Assembly: GCA_030693065.1 (NCBI GenBank)
Contig: JAUYBL010000010.1
Location: 124,001 to 188,000, forward strand
Direction of reading: 5' to 3'
From: Methylococcaceae bacterium
GTDB taxonomy: Bacteria; Pseudomonadota; Gammaproteobacteria; Methylococcales; Methylomonadaceae
DNA length: 64,000 nucleotides
Below are positions 34,400 through 44,110 of the stretch, in pieces. The position numbers and the translations under genes are program-made. Each line of letters opens with the position of its first letter. Positions within the stretch are counted from its first letter, which is position 1. The notes under the pieces were generated by a model that was not told where the DNA came from, did not search any database, and was given only the letters and a program-made list of their open reading frames with translations.

Positions 34400-35431
34400 A
34401 TGAAAAACGCACTTCGTAAACGTAAATTAATCAGCGCGGTAATTCTGGGGCTATTGACCAGCAGTTGCGCCGAAGAACCTTTAGTTAAACCAACTGAACC
34501 TGATGACTCTGTCGTGCCTTATTCGGACACGCTTGCTACGCCTGGACAGACTGATAACTTGCCGGGACGCAAACCCTTAACCGGTATTTATGCTCAGTAC
34601 TCACCAGTAAAAAACTTTATTCGGCACATGGTGCGCACCCATGGTTTTTCGGAAGATTATCTGAATGGACTATTTTCAAATGCGACGCGCTTGGAATCGG
34701 TACTGCGTTTGGAAAATGCGCAAGGCTATCAAGGCCCTGTAGCACCAAAACCGGGCAGCTGGTCTCGCTATCGCAAACAATTTCTGACTGACGCCCATAT
34801 CAATAACGGCGTGCAATTTTGGTCAAGCAATGCAGATGCGGTACAAAAGGCCAGTGCAACTTATGGCGTTGATCCTGAATATATTATTGCGATTATTGGC
34901 GTGGAAACTTTTTTTGGCCGTAACGTCGGAAAAACTCGAACGTTTGATGCGCTGGCAACCTTGGCATTTGATACGCAACGACGTTCGAAGTTCTTTACAA
35001 CTGAACTGGAAAATTTCTTACTCATGAGCCGCGAAGAAGGCTTGTCTGCGCGTGAAACTGTCGGCTCTTGGGCGGGCGCATTGGGCTTAGGACAGTTTAT
35101 GCCCAGCAGTTTCCGCAGCTTAGCGGTCGATTTCGATCATGATGGCAAACGTAACCTCTGGCAACCCAATGACGCCATCGGCAGTGTCGCGCACTATTTT
35201 TCTAAAAACGGTTGGCAAGCCAAGCAACCGGTGACTGAACCGATTCGCGATAATGCCGGAGCAAGCAGCATTACGCTCAGTACGGATCATGGTAACGAAT
35301 ATTGGCGGGTCCACCCCAACTTCAAAGTCATCAAAAAATACAATAACAGCGACAAATATGCGATGGCGGTGCATCAATTGGCGCAAGCCATTAAACAGCA
35401 GTATTCCGCAGCCGCAATCAGCCGCTACTGA
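34400..35431 (+). CDS. mltB: Lytic murein transglycosylase B, lipoprotein
   Basis: A 343-residue lipoprotein with the lipobox LLTSSC (Cys23). The catalytic glutamate is in GVETFFGRN, followed by TFDALATLAFDTQRR, SWAGALGLGQFMPSS and the EF-hand-like DFDHDGKRNLW, all MltB signatures. It cleaves peptidoglycan to give 1,6-anhydromuramyl products. It lies 13 bp after ppk2 with a GCGAGG ribosome-binding site and 11 bp ahead of the phosphatase-like gene. Confidence 0.94.
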   Translation: MKNALRKRKLISAVILGLLTSSCAEEPLVKPTEPDDSVVPYSDTLATPGQTDNLPGRKPLTGIYAQYSPVKNFIRHMVRTHGFSEDYLNGLFSNATRLESVLRLENAQGYQGPVAPKPGSWSRYRKQFLTDAHINNGVQFWSSNADAVQKASATYGVDPEYIIAIIGVETFFGRNVGKTRTFDALATLAFDTQRRSKFFTTELENFLLMSREEGLSARETVGSWAGALGLGQFMPSSFRSLAVDFDHDGKRNLWQPNDAIGSVAHYFSKNGWQAKQPVTEPIRDNAGASSITLSTDHGNEYWRVHPNFKVIKKYNNSDKYAMAVHQLAQAIKQQYSAAAISRY

Positions 35432-35442
35432 ATTATCTAAAA

Positions 35443-36291
35443 ATGACCAACCAGATAATGACTACTTTATCGCTACCGGCAAACACTAAAGGCCGCGATT
35501 TTGTCGTAGGTGATTTGCGCGGTGCCTTCGATTTGCTGGAGCATGCGTTGTCCGCCGTATTTTTTAATCCAGATACCGACCGGCTGTTTTCAGTCGGTAA
35601 TGTGGTGGGTAAAGAATCAGATTCTGCTAATTGCATTGATTTTCTTAACAAGCCATACGTGCATGCGGTACTTGGCGATAACGAAGCCAGCCTGATTAAT
35701 TTGTATAACCAGATCGGCACGGATACACCCAATTATCTACTTCGCGGCGAACAACTCTACAAAAAAGGCTTGAACTGGTGGCTTGAAATTAGCGCTGAAT
35801 TAAAACAAGCAATCATTAGTTCTTTGAAAACTTTACCTGTGCTGATTGAAACTGAAACATTGTCAGGCTTAAAAGTCGGAGTGATACACGGAGAAGTACC
35901 GCTGGGTATGGATTGGCAGACATTTAGGACACAAATTGAAGCTGATGATCAGCAAATATTAGTCACAGTCATGCTGGGCGGCGACCGGGTTAAAGCCAAT
36001 AACAGAACACCAGTTGCCGGTATTGATCGGATCTTTGCCGGTCACTCTATTGTCTTTCCAGAAGACGAAGAAGGTTTGCCGATTTACGGCAACGTCATCA
36101 TGACCGATACCGGCGCGGCCGTTACGCTAAAGCCTCAATCCGGCGGGCTTTCTATCATCGACATGGATTCGTTAAACAGCATCATGATAGAAACCCACAA
36201 ATACAGCAAAGCACGTAAAACCGGTGATCCAGCACGACTGGACATTCCAGATGTTTTTAAGATTTTGGAAGATGATTCGTTGTTAAATTAA
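35443..36291 (+). CDS. PPP-type phosphatase-like protein with degenerate metal site (probable pseudoenzyme)
   Basis: A 282-residue protein that follows the bacterial serine/threonine or ApaH-like phosphatase layout but with altered catalytic motifs. GDxHG is GDLRG (23-27), GDxVDRG is GNVVGKE (52-58), and GNHE is GDNE (78-81). Later family motifs remain: VIHGEVPLGMDW and FAGHSIVFPE. Loss of a histidine, two aspartates and the GNHE histidine should abolish the dinuclear metal centre, so I infer no phosphatase activity. The reading frame is long and intact, which argues for a retained, possibly regulatory or structural role. It follows mltB by 11 bp. Confidence 0.75.
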   Translation: MTNQIMTTLSLPANTKGRDFVVGDLRGAFDLLEHALSAVFFNPDTDRLFSVGNVVGKESDSANCIDFLNKPYVHAVLGDNEASLINLYNQIGTDTPNYLLRGEQLYKKGLNWWLEISAELKQAIISSLKTLPVLIETETLSGLKVGVIHGEVPLGMDWQTFRTQIEADDQQILVTVMLGGDRVKANNRTPVAGIDRIFAGHSIVFPEDEEGLPIYGNVIMTDTGAAVTLKPQSGGLSIIDMDSLNSIMIETHKYSKARKTGDPARLDIPDVFKILEDDSLLN

Positions 36292-36304
36292 CTGAATCCC
36301 ACAA

Positions 36305-37165
36305 TCAACCACGTACCTGCCCCACCTTCTCACCCAGCTTAACCGGCTTTTCAGCGCTAAAATCTTCAGCCCATTGCACTGCATCTTTGCCAAACAGCAC
36401 GATAATGGTTGAGCCCATATTAAATCGCCCCATTTCTTCACCCTTTTGCAAGATCGGAGCGTTGTCTTGATATTGCCAGGTTTTAACTGTGCTGACTGTA
36501 GGCGGCGTTACCACGCCATGCCAGACGGTTTCAACGCTGGCGACAAAAATCGCCCCCACCAGCACTAATGCCATCGGACCAGCTTCGGTATCGAAAATAG
36601 CGACTACACGTTCATTTCTGGCAAACAAGCCCGGCACGGAACGAGTAGTTGCAGTATTGACGCTAAATAACCGGCCTGGCACATGCACCATTTCTCTTAA
36701 CGTGCCGGTCAATGGCATATGCAGCCGGTGATAATCTTTTGGGGACAGGTAAATGGTAGAAAACACCCCGTTATTAAAGGGCTCGGCACGCTCGGCGCTA
36801 CCGCCCAGCAAATCGATTGCGGTAAAGCTTTTGCCTTTGGCCTGAAAGATATTGCCGTCGGTAATATTGCCCGCTTGACTAACCACACCATCCGCAGGGC
36901 TGGCGATTGCGCCCTGCTCGTCTACCAATGGCCTGACGCCGGGTTTTAACTCTCGGGTAAAGAAATGGTTAAAACTCTTGTAAGCGTTAATGTCGGGCTG
37001 TAACGCTTCATCCATGTTAACGCCATAATGTTTGATGATTTCGCGGATAAACAAGTTTTTCCAAGTTTTATTTTCGCAATGGGTCAACTTGCTCATCAGG
37101 CCCGACATGGCATGATGCGGCAGCAAATATTGGGGTAAGGTAGTCAGAGTGTCTTTAATAGTCAT
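36305..37165 (-). CDS. psd: Phosphatidylserine decarboxylase proenzyme
   Basis: Pyruvoyl-dependent enzyme of 286 residues making phosphatidylethanolamine at the inner membrane. The self-cleavage site is FNMGSTIIVLF near the C-terminus, where the serine becomes the pyruvoyl group (the family form is LGST; here MGST). Other motifs are ASPADGVVSQ and YLSPKDYHRLHMPLTG. It is convergent with the phosphatase-like gene across 13 bp. Upstream neighbours on the same strand are the FlhB-like gene and queF, at gaps of 17 and 3 bp. Confidence 0.95.
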   Translation of the reverse strand: MTIKDTLTTLPQYLLPHHAMSGLMSKLTHCENKTWKNLFIREIIKHYGVNMDEALQPDINAYKSFNHFFTRELKPGVRPLVDEQGAIASPADGVVSQAGNITDGNIFQAKGKSFTAIDLLGGSAERAEPFNNGVFSTIYLSPKDYHRLHMPLTGTLREMVHVPGRLFSVNTATTRSVPGLFARNERVVAIFDTEAGPMALVLVGAIFVASVETVWHGVVTPPTVSTVKTWQYQDNAPILQKGEEMGRFNMGSTIIVLFGKDAVQWAEDFSAEKPVKLGEKVGQVRG

Positions 37166-37182
37166 GTGTTCGCAGGCTGTTT

Positions 37183-37455
37183 TTACTGGGGAGTTTTGCC
37201 GCTTAAAAAATACGCGAAGGCGATGATTTCTGCGACGGCAAGATAAAGTTCTTTAGGGATTTCATCACCGAGCGGAATCTGGGCAAGAATATTGACCAGC
37301 TCCGGATCGTTTTGCAGGGGGATATTGTGTTTTTCGGCTATCTCAAGAATTTGCTGGGCGGTAAGACCGGTACCTTTAGCCGTTACTTTTGGTGCATTTT
37401 TGCCGTCGTATTTTAACGCGACGGCAATATCGCTGGTGTAGTAGGTTTTGGTCAT
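37183..37455 (-). CDS. Stand-alone FlhB C-terminal-domain protein
   Basis: A 90-residue cytosolic protein matching the C-terminal domain of FlhB/YscU export-switch proteins: [19 protein letters not shown] followed by [19 protein letters not shown] and [19 protein letters not shown]. The membrane domain is missing, and the autocleavage NPTH motif is absent ([10 protein letters not shown] takes its place). Small FlhB-like proteins (FhlX type) occur in many flagellated bacteria and can partly replace the FlhB domain. No flagellar gene is nearby; it sits 3 bp after queF and 17 bp before psd. Confidence 0.8.
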   Translation of the reverse strand: MTKTYYTSDIAVALKYDGKNAPKVTAKGTGLTAQQILEIAEKHNIPLQNDPELVNILAQIPLGDEIPKELYLAVAEIIAFAYFLSGKTPQ

Positions 37456-37458
37456 GCG

Positions 37459-37848
37459 TTACGGCAGAGTAACTAACTCCGGTGCCTGCCAGTTTTTGTC
37501 TTTATGCTCAACAATCACGCTGGTGTAAACGCCGCCACGAACATTAAACTCGCCGCGAATACGAATAAAGTTGGGCTGGATAGCTTTAACAATGTCGTTA
37601 AGAATGCTGTTGGTTATCGCTTCATGAAAAGCGCCTTCTTCACGAAACGACCACATATATAACTTTAGTGATTTAAGCTCTACACAGAGCTTGGCTGGCA
37701 CGTATTCGATGTAAAAAGTAGCAAAATCAGGTTGGCCTGTTTTCGGGCACAAACAGGTAAATTCAGGTACTTCAAAGCGAATGGTGTAATCGCGGCCAGG
37801 CTGAGGATTATCGAAGGTTTCCAGATTTTTGCTTGGTTGTGTAGTCAT
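37459..37848 (-). CDS. queF: NADPH-dependent 7-cyano-7-deazaguanine reductase, type I
   Basis: T-fold enzyme of 129 residues that reduces preQ0 to preQ1 in queuosine biosynthesis. The catalytic cysteine lies in [14 protein letters not shown], and [19 protein letters not shown] carries the QueF signature. The frame is open 45 bp further upstream, but I choose the ATG at 37848 ([12 protein letters not shown]) because it gives the type I length and avoids extending towards smc. It is divergent from smc across 98 bp and leads the queF-flhB-like-psd run. Confidence 0.93.
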   Translation of the reverse strand: MTTQPSKNLETFDNPQPGRDYTIRFEVPEFTCLCPKTGQPDFATFYIEYVPAKLCVELKSLKLYMWSFREEGAFHEAITNSILNDIVKAIQPNFIRIRGEFNVRGGVYTSVIVEHKDKNWQAPELVTLP

Positions 37849-37946
37849 GTTATCTTTAATTTTATGTGTTAAAAAAGTCGAATCCCGAGGCAATATCGTT
37901 AATAATGCCCGGCTACTTACTAATATACCGGGACATTCTACCAGTT

Positions 37947-40900
37947 ATGCGACTGGAAAAAATCAAACTTTCTGGCTTCAAATCCTTTGTTGATACCACC
38001 GTTATCCCGATTACCGGCAACTTAACTGCGATTGTCGGCCCCAATGGTTGCGGCAAATCCAACATCATCGATGCGGTGCGTTGGGTGATGGGGGAAAGTT
38101 CAGCCAAGCATTTGCGCGGCGGCAGTATGGCCGATGTTATTTTTAACGGTTCCTCCGGCCGTAAACCAGTCAGCATGGCGTCGGTAGAGCTGGTATTCGA
38201 CAACACCGAAGGCAAACTGGGCGGCGAATACTCCCAATACGATACTATTTCCATTAAGCGCCAGGTCAGTCGTGACGGGCAATCTTTATACATGCTCAAT
38301 GGCTCGCGTTGCCGACGTAAAGATATTACCGATATTTTTCTGGGCACCGGCTTAGGCTCCAGAAGTTACGCGATCATCGAACAAGGCACTATCTCACGGA
38401 TGGTAGAAGCCAAGCCGGAAGACTTGCGCGTTCACATCGAAGAAGCGGCCGGTATTTCCAAATACAAGGAGCGCCGCAGCGAAACCGAAACCCGCATGCA
38501 ACACACTCGCGAAAATCTGGAACGCCTGGATGATTTACGCGAAGAAGTTGAAAAACAAATCAAGCACCTGCAAAAGCAAGCCGAAAAGGCCGAAAAATAC
38601 ACTGAACTAAAAAAAGAAGAACGCCGCTACAAATTGGAATTACTGGCAATGCGCTGGCAAACCTATCACCAAGCCGCGCAAACGCTAGAAAACAAATTAC
38701 ACACCGTCGCCGCTGAACATAATCGCCTGTTTGTCGAATTGCGTGATCTTGATACCAGCATCGAAAACAAACGCGCCGAGCATAAAGCCCAGCAACAACA
38801 TCTGGACGTTGCCCAAGGTGATTTTTACGGCATCGTCGCCCAAGTCAGCAGTCTTGAGCAAACCATCAAGCACAACGAACTGAGCCACGAAGAAACCAGC
38901 AAAGAAATAAGCCGTTTGCAACAACAAGCCGAGCAATCTCAACAACAATTGGAGATTGATTTTCAGCAACTGGAAGAAATTAAAGAAACCTTACTTGAAA
39001 CCGAAGAAGCCCTGATCATTGCCCAAGAACGGCAAGAAGACTTTTTGCACAACCAAGAAGACATGCAGCAACAGCGCAGCAACTGGCAAAAGCAATGGGA
39101 TGAATATCGCACCACTAGCGCCAAATACCGGGAACAGGGTGAAATTCAACGGGTAAAAATCACCCAATTGGATAACCAAAACCGACAGCTGCAAAGCCGC
39201 AAGGACAGGCTGCAAGAAGAGCACAGCCAACTTGCTGGTAGCCAATTGCTAGAAGATATCGCCACACTGGACAACCATATCGAGCTGATTGAAGACCAAC
39301 GCGACGAGCTTCACAACAGGCTTGAGCAACTGCATCAAGAAATCGGCGAACGCCGCCAGCAAGTCAAACATCATCATGACCAGCTGCATCATCACCGATC
39401 CGAACTGCACAGCATGCGCGGCAAAATCACCTCGCTGGAATTGTTGCAGCAACATGCCATGGGCAAGGACAACAAACACTTAAGTGCTTGGCTGGAACAA
39501 AATCAATTAACCGGCAGTCAGCGTCTAGCCGAAATAATCAACGTGCAATCCGGCTGGCACAATGCTGTGGAAACCGTGTTAAGCAGTTATTTAGAGGCGA
39601 TTTGCATCGACAATGCCGATGCAGTTATTTCAGCGCTGGCGCAACTTAGCGAAGATTCCATCGCCTTGCTGGAAAAACGCGACGCTCAGTCCAGCAACAG
39701 TAATCCAGGCGCCCAACGTTTACTCGAAAAAGTCACCGCCCCTTGGAATTTAAGCGCCCTGCTTGCTGGCGTTTACATTGCTGACAGCATTACACAGGCT
39801 CGGCAACTGTCTTTACAGCTGCAAGCGCACGAATCGGTGATTACCGCAGATGGCACTTGGTTTGGCCCCGGCTGGATAAAAATCATCCGCAGCAAAGACA
39901 GCAAGACCGGCGTACTGCAACGCGAGCAGGAATTGCGCCTGCTTAAACAGCGTCAGGAAGAACTGAATCTGCAAATTGATGAACTTGAAGAACAGCTGGA
40001 AAGCACCGAAACCAGCCTGAAACATGCCGAGCATCAGCGCGAATCCATGCAGAGCCAGCACAACCAGCTAAGTTCAGAACTATCGCAAAAAAAATCCCAA
40101 GTCAGCGCCCAGGCCGCGCACCTTGAACAACAACAACGCCGTTTAAAACAATTGAGTGATGAGCTGGAAGACATCCAACGCACCAGTTCTGATCATGCCG
40201 AACAAATCGCCGAAGCCAATATGCTATTGGAGCAAGCCGAAACCGTGACAGAAAGCCAGGAGCAACAACGACAAACCCTGGAATCATTAAATCAGGAACT
40301 GCAAGCGCGCCAGCAAAATACCGAGCAAACGGTCAACGAAGCTAGACAACAGGTGTATAGCCTGATCGCTAAGATTGAATCGTTGCGCAGTTCTGAGGGC
40401 TCGACCACCAAACAAATCGAACGATTGCAATTGCAACATGAGCAATCGTTGGAACGCATCGGCGAACTGGAAAATAAACTTCATCACACACTGGCGCCGC
40501 TTGATGATGAAAAATATCGTCTGGAACAACTTAGCCTGCAAAAAAATCAACTGGAAGCCGAGTTAAAAACCCAACGTTTGCTGCAAACGGACATTGAAAC
40601 TGCCATCAGCCAAGCTGCCGAGCAACATACCCGCGTGCAGCGTGCGCTGGAAAATCAAAAAGAAGCCCTGGACAAACTGCGTTTTGAACTGCAAGAAAGC
40701 CAGGTGCGCCAGCAAACCGTCAATGAACAACTTAAAGAAATCGATGCCGATGCCAGCCTTGTCCTGCAAACGCTGCCAGCCCATGCCGATGAACACAGCT
40801 GGAAACGGACCGCTGATGATTTAGCCGGGCAAATCGAACGTTTGGGCACCATCAACCTGACAGCGATAGAAGAATATCAAGCGCAATCGGCCCGGATGAA

Positions 40901-41456
40901 TTTTTTAAACGAACAACATGCCGACTTAATTGAGGCATTACAAATGCTGGAACAAGCCATTAATCAAATTGATAAGGAAAGTCGGCTGCGCTTCAAGGAA
41001 ACATTCGATAAAATAAACACCGGTTTGCAGGAGAAATTTCCTAAATTGTTTGGTGGCGGTCAGGCGTATTTGGAGTTGACGGAAGATGATTTGCTAGAAT
41101 CCGGCGTTAACATTATTGCCAGACCGCCCGGTAAGAGAAACAGCTCCATTCATTTATTATCGGGTGGAGAGAAAGCACTGACCGCGGTAGCGCTGGTGTT
41201 TTCAATTTTTGAGCTCAATCCCGCGCCGTTTTGTTTGCTGGACGAGGTTGACGCGCCACTGGATGATGCCAACGTGGGGCGGTTTTCAAAAATGGTCGAA
41301 GAGATGTCGGCATCGGTACAGTTTCTGTATATTTCCCATAACAAAGCCACCATGGAAATTGCAAAGCAGCTGGCCGGTGTTACCATGAAAGAGCCCGGGG
41401 TATCCCGGATGGTCGCAGTTGATATTGAAGAAGCAGTGAGTCTGGCGGAAAACTAA
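37947..41456 (+). CDS. smc: Chromosome segregation protein SMC
   Basis: A 1169-residue SMC ATPase from the ATG at 37947 (MRLEKIKLSGFKSF), which matches the family start; the open frame reaches 81 bp further upstream. Walker A is GPNGCGKSN near residue 34. Two long coiled coils (about 170-500 and 670-1000) flank the hinge (about 510-660). The C-terminal head has the signature LLSGGEKALTAVAL and Walker B FCLLDEVDAPLDD. It organises chromosome arms with ScpA/ScpB. Its presence, rather than MukB, separates this genome from the enterics. The stop overlaps the zipA start. Confidence 0.96.
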   Translation: MRLEKIKLSGFKSFVDTTVIPITGNLTAIVGPNGCGKSNIIDAVRWVMGESSAKHLRGGSMADVIFNGSSGRKPVSMASVELVFDNTEGKLGGEYSQYDTISIKRQVSRDGQSLYMLNGSRCRRKDITDIFLGTGLGSRSYAIIEQGTISRMVEAKPEDLRVHIEEAAGISKYKERRSETETRMQHTRENLERLDDLREEVEKQIKHLQKQAEKAEKYTELKKEERRYKLELLAMRWQTYHQAAQTLENKLHTVAAEHNRLFVELRDLDTSIENKRAEHKAQQQHLDVAQGDFYGIVAQVSSLEQTIKHNELSHEETSKEISRLQQQAEQSQQQLEIDFQQLEEIKETLLETEEALIIAQERQEDFLHNQEDMQQQRSNWQKQWDEYRTTSAKYREQGEIQRVKITQLDNQNRQLQSRKDRLQEEHSQLAGSQLLEDIATLDNHIELIEDQRDELHNRLEQLHQEIGERRQQVKHHHDQLHHHRSELHSMRGKITSLELLQQHAMGKDNKHLSAWLEQNQLTGSQRLAEIINVQSGWHNAVETVLSSYLEAICIDNADAVISALAQLSEDSIALLEKRDAQSSNSNPGAQRLLEKVTAPWNLSALLAGVYIADSITQARQLSLQLQAHESVITADGTWFGPGWIKIIRSKDSKTGVLQREQELRLLKQRQEELNLQIDELEEQLESTETSLKHAEHQRESMQSQHNQLSSELSQKKSQVSAQAAHLEQQQRRLKQLSDELEDIQRTSSDHAEQIAEANMLLEQAETVTESQEQQRQTLESLNQELQARQQNTEQTVNEARQQVYSLIAKIESLRSSEGSTTKQIERLQLQHEQSLERIGELENKLHHTLAPLDDEKYRLEQLSLQKNQLEAELKTQRLLQTDIETAISQAAEQHTRVQRALENQKEALDKLRFELQESQVRQQTVNEQLKEIDADASLVLQTLPAHADEHSWKRTADDLAGQIERLGTINLTAIEEYQAQSARMNFLNEQHADLIEALQMLEQAINQIDKESRLRFKETFDKINTGLQEKFPKLFGGGQAYLELTEDDLLESGVNIIARPPGKRNSSIHLLSGGEKALTAVALVFSIFELNPAPFCLLDEVDAPLDDANVGRFSKMVEEMSASVQFLYISHNKATMEIAKQLAGVTMKEPGVSRMVAVDIEEAVSLAEN

Positions 41457-42142
41457 TGGATAAAGAAATTTTAAGAATCGTAATTATTGCCACCGGTCTA
41501 TTGATCGTACTGGTGATGTTGGCATGGGCCTATTTAAAAGATAAAAAAGCCCGCGAAGATCATGAAATCTTCGGCGACGAAATCGATGTCAACCCGGATC
41601 CATCTCTGATCGTAGACAATGACGACGATTTTGACGTTGTGCCTGTGCACACAACCAAAGCGCCAATATCAGAAGATAATTACTTCGATGATGAGGATCA
41701 TGACACTGATTGGTACGGTGATGATGAAGCTGAAGACCAACAACCTCGACTTATTACCCCAGCTATCATCCAGTTCAGTATTATTACTAAAGCTGACGAA
41801 GACTTTAACGGCGCGGATTTAGTCAATGCCTTTAATCAAGTCGGCCTTGAATACGGCAGTTTGAAGATATTTGAACGCTTGGATGCTAATCGTCTGGTTG
41901 ATTTTGGCGTCGCCTGCATGGTTGAGCCAGGCACCTTCCCTGATCATGATCTGGAAAGTTTTTATTGCCCCGGGATAGTGTTTTTCATGCAGCCTGAAGC
42001 CTTGGATGATGCGCAAGCAGTGTTTGATGATTATGTTGAAACCATCAAATTGCTAGCCGAACAACTCGACGGCGTGATTCTGGATCACAGAAGACAACCC
42101 CTCACTGACGCTACCGTTACCGCCATCCGGCAAAGTTTATAA
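41456..42142 (+). CDS. zipA: Cell division protein ZipA
   Basis: A 228-residue bitopic protein: N-terminal membrane anchor (about 7-27, IVIIATGLLIVLVMLAWAYL), a charged acidic linker rich in Asp and Glu (40-95), and the C-terminal FtsZ-binding domain (about 98-225; AIIQFSIITKADEDFNGADL). It tethers FtsZ to the membrane. ZipA is limited to gammaproteobacteria, which supports the taxonomic call. The linker is shorter than in E. coli. It overlaps smc and precedes ligA by 20 bp, the usual smc-zipA-ligA order. Confidence 0.94.
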   Translation: MDKEILRIVIIATGLLIVLVMLAWAYLKDKKAREDHEIFGDEIDVNPDPSLIVDNDDDFDVVPVHTTKAPISEDNYFDDEDHDTDWYGDDEAEDQQPRLITPAIIQFSIITKADEDFNGADLVNAFNQVGLEYGSLKIFERLDANRLVDFGVACMVEPGTFPDHDLESFYCPGIVFFMQPEALDDAQAVFDDYVETIKLLAEQLDGVILDHRRQPLTDATVTAIRQSL

Positions 42143-42162
42143 GCACGACATAATCACAAGTA

Positions 42163-44091
42163 ATGCGTAACGAAGACCCTGTAAAATCTGTACAAATTTC
42201 AGCTGAACGCATTCACCAAATCGCCAGCCTCAGCAATGCCAGCAAGCTATCTGATGAGGAGTTACTGGCATTTTTGCAAGTGTGCAATGCTGATTATCGT
42301 AGCGGTGAGCCAATCATTTCCGATGCGCTCTACGATGCAGTATTTCTAGCAGAACTACAAAACCGCCATCCACACCATCCGTTTTTGGACTCTGTCGAAC
42401 CGGAACCGGCCAAAGCCTTTGGCGCTAAAACTGTCACTCTGCCCCAGCACATGCTGTCCACAGAAAAGACGTATTCGCTGGACGGTATAGAACGCTGGTT
42501 AGCCCGCATCGCTAAAGCCGCAGAAGAAACCGGCCTGGACTTCGCCAGTCTGACATTTAGAGCCACACCTAAGTTAGATGGTTTTGCCGCTTATGATGAT
42601 GGCAGCCTGCTTTATACCCGTGGTGATGGTCGCAAAGGCACCGACATCAGTCGTGTCTTCGAACGCGGCTTAATCGTTGCAGGCAACGGCAAGCGCGGTC
42701 AAGGCGCTGGAGAAATCGTGGTCGGTAAAAGCTATTTCGAAGCCTATCTGGCAGATGTTTTTGATAATGCCAGAAACTTTCAGGCCAGTATCATCAAAGA
42801 AAAAGAGCTTGAAGAACATGCTCTGGAAGCTATCCAGCAGCATGCCGCAGTATTTTATCCCTTTGCCCAGCTTCCAGATTGGACCGGTGTAGCCGCTGAC
42901 TTGACTGCGCAGTTTGAGGATATAGTTGCAAAGGTATTCAAGTCTGTTGATTTCGACGTCGATGGCGTAGTTTTTGAAGTTACCAATGAGCTTATCAAGC
43001 TGCATGTGGGTGCTACACGGCATCACCATCGCTGGCAAATTGCCTATAAAAGTAATGTGGAAACCGCTGAAGTCAGCGTGCTTAAAGTCACGCCGCAAAC
43101 GTCTCGATCCGGCCGGGTTAATCCGGTGGCTGAATTGGAACCTACCAAGCTAAGCGGTGCAATTATTGCCCGTGCCACCGCCCATCATTACGGCATGGTC
43201 AAAGAACAAGGCATTGGTCCAGGTACGTTAATTGAATTAACCCGCTCCGGCATGGTTATCCCAAAAATTGAGCGAGTTATCAAAGCCCAAACGCCACAAA
43301 TTCCCGACCACTGCCCCAGTTGCGGCAGTAAACTTATCTGGGATGGCGATTATTTATTTTGCTTGAACAATACCCACTGCCCTGCGCAAATTGAACATAG
43401 CATCGAACATTTTTTTAAAACCCTGGCTAATGTCGATGGCTTCGGTGAAAAGACTATTGAAAAGCTGCACGCTTGCGGGATCAATTCCGTCTATGCCACG
43501 TATCAATTGACCTTACAGCAGCTGCAGAACATGGGGTTTGGCGACAAAAGTGCGCAAAACCTGTTGGACCAATTGCAACGAAGTAAAACCGAAGCGATTG
43601 AAGATTGGCGTTTTTTAGGCGCTTTTGGTATCCACCGTATGGGCCTTGGCAACTGCGAACGCCTGCTTGGCCACTTTCCATTACTGGAAATTTTTAACTT
43701 ATCTGTAGCCGATATTGTCAACATTGAAGGTTTTGCCGAAAAAACGGCCGCCGCTGTTGTGGAGTCTTTGAGCAAAATTAAACAAGATTTCATGCAATTG
43801 TATGAATTGGGCTTTAATCTGCTGACGACACCGCTAGTTAGCGAAAACCAGGCTAAAACCAGCCCGATTGCCGGTAAAATCATTGTCTTTACCGGCACTA
43901 TGGAACATGGCAAGCGCGATGACATGATTAAAGAGGCCAAACGGTTAGGCGCAAAAGTAGCCAGCGCCGTTACCGGAAAAACTGATTTACTGGTCACCGG
44001 TGCGGACGTGGGCGCAGCAAAGCTCAACGCCGCTCGAGAAAAGAACGTGTCCATCATCAGTGAAAATGACTATTTGGCATTATTCAACTAA
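42163..44091 (+). CDS. ligA: NAD-dependent DNA ligase, divergent LigA
   Basis: A 642-residue ligase with full LigA layout: Ia domain, adenylation domain (KLDGFAAY with the AMP-accepting lysine; TRGDGRKGTD), OB fold, four-cysteine zinc finger (CPSCG...CLNNTHC), helix-hairpin-helix repeats and a C-terminal BRCT domain (IAGKIIVFTGTM). It seals nicks in replication and repair. The adenylation domain departs from normal LigA: the RGEV block reads AGEIVV, NPRNAAAGS reads NARNFQASI and AFKFP reads AYKSN. The place after zipA is that of the housekeeping gene, so this may be a displaced or fast-evolved ligA. Confidence 0.87.
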   Translation: MRNEDPVKSVQISAERIHQIASLSNASKLSDEELLAFLQVCNADYRSGEPIISDALYDAVFLAELQNRHPHHPFLDSVEPEPAKAFGAKTVTLPQHMLSTEKTYSLDGIERWLARIAKAAEETGLDFASLTFRATPKLDGFAAYDDGSLLYTRGDGRKGTDISRVFERGLIVAGNGKRGQGAGEIVVGKSYFEAYLADVFDNARNFQASIIKEKELEEHALEAIQQHAAVFYPFAQLPDWTGVAADLTAQFEDIVAKVFKSVDFDVDGVVFEVTNELIKLHVGATRHHHRWQIAYKSNVETAEVSVLKVTPQTSRSGRVNPVAELEPTKLSGAIIARATAHHYGMVKEQGIGPGTLIELTRSGMVIPKIERVIKAQTPQIPDHCPSCGSKLIWDGDYLFCLNNTHCPAQIEHSIEHFFKTLANVDGFGEKTIEKLHACGINSVYATYQLTLQQLQNMGFGDKSAQNLLDQLQRSKTEAIEDWRFLGAFGIHRMGLGNCERLLGHFPLLEIFNLSVADIVNIEGFAEKTAAAVVESLSKIKQDFMQLYELGFNLLTTPLVSENQAKTSPIAGKIIVFTGTMEHGKRDDMIKEAKRLGAKVASAVTGKTDLLVTGADVGAAKLNAAREKNVSIISENDYLALFN

Positions 44092-44110
44092 TGCCTAAAT
44101 AAGCCGCCTA

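Noticed and set aside
37866-37946. Longer smc start
   Set aside because: The extra 27 residues do not match the family and MRLEKIKLSGFKSF is the canonical N-terminus.
38640-40860. Several long antisense ORFs within smc and rnr
   Set aside because: They are mirror frames of coiled-coil or codon-biased genes with hydrophobic low-complexity translations and no initiation signals.
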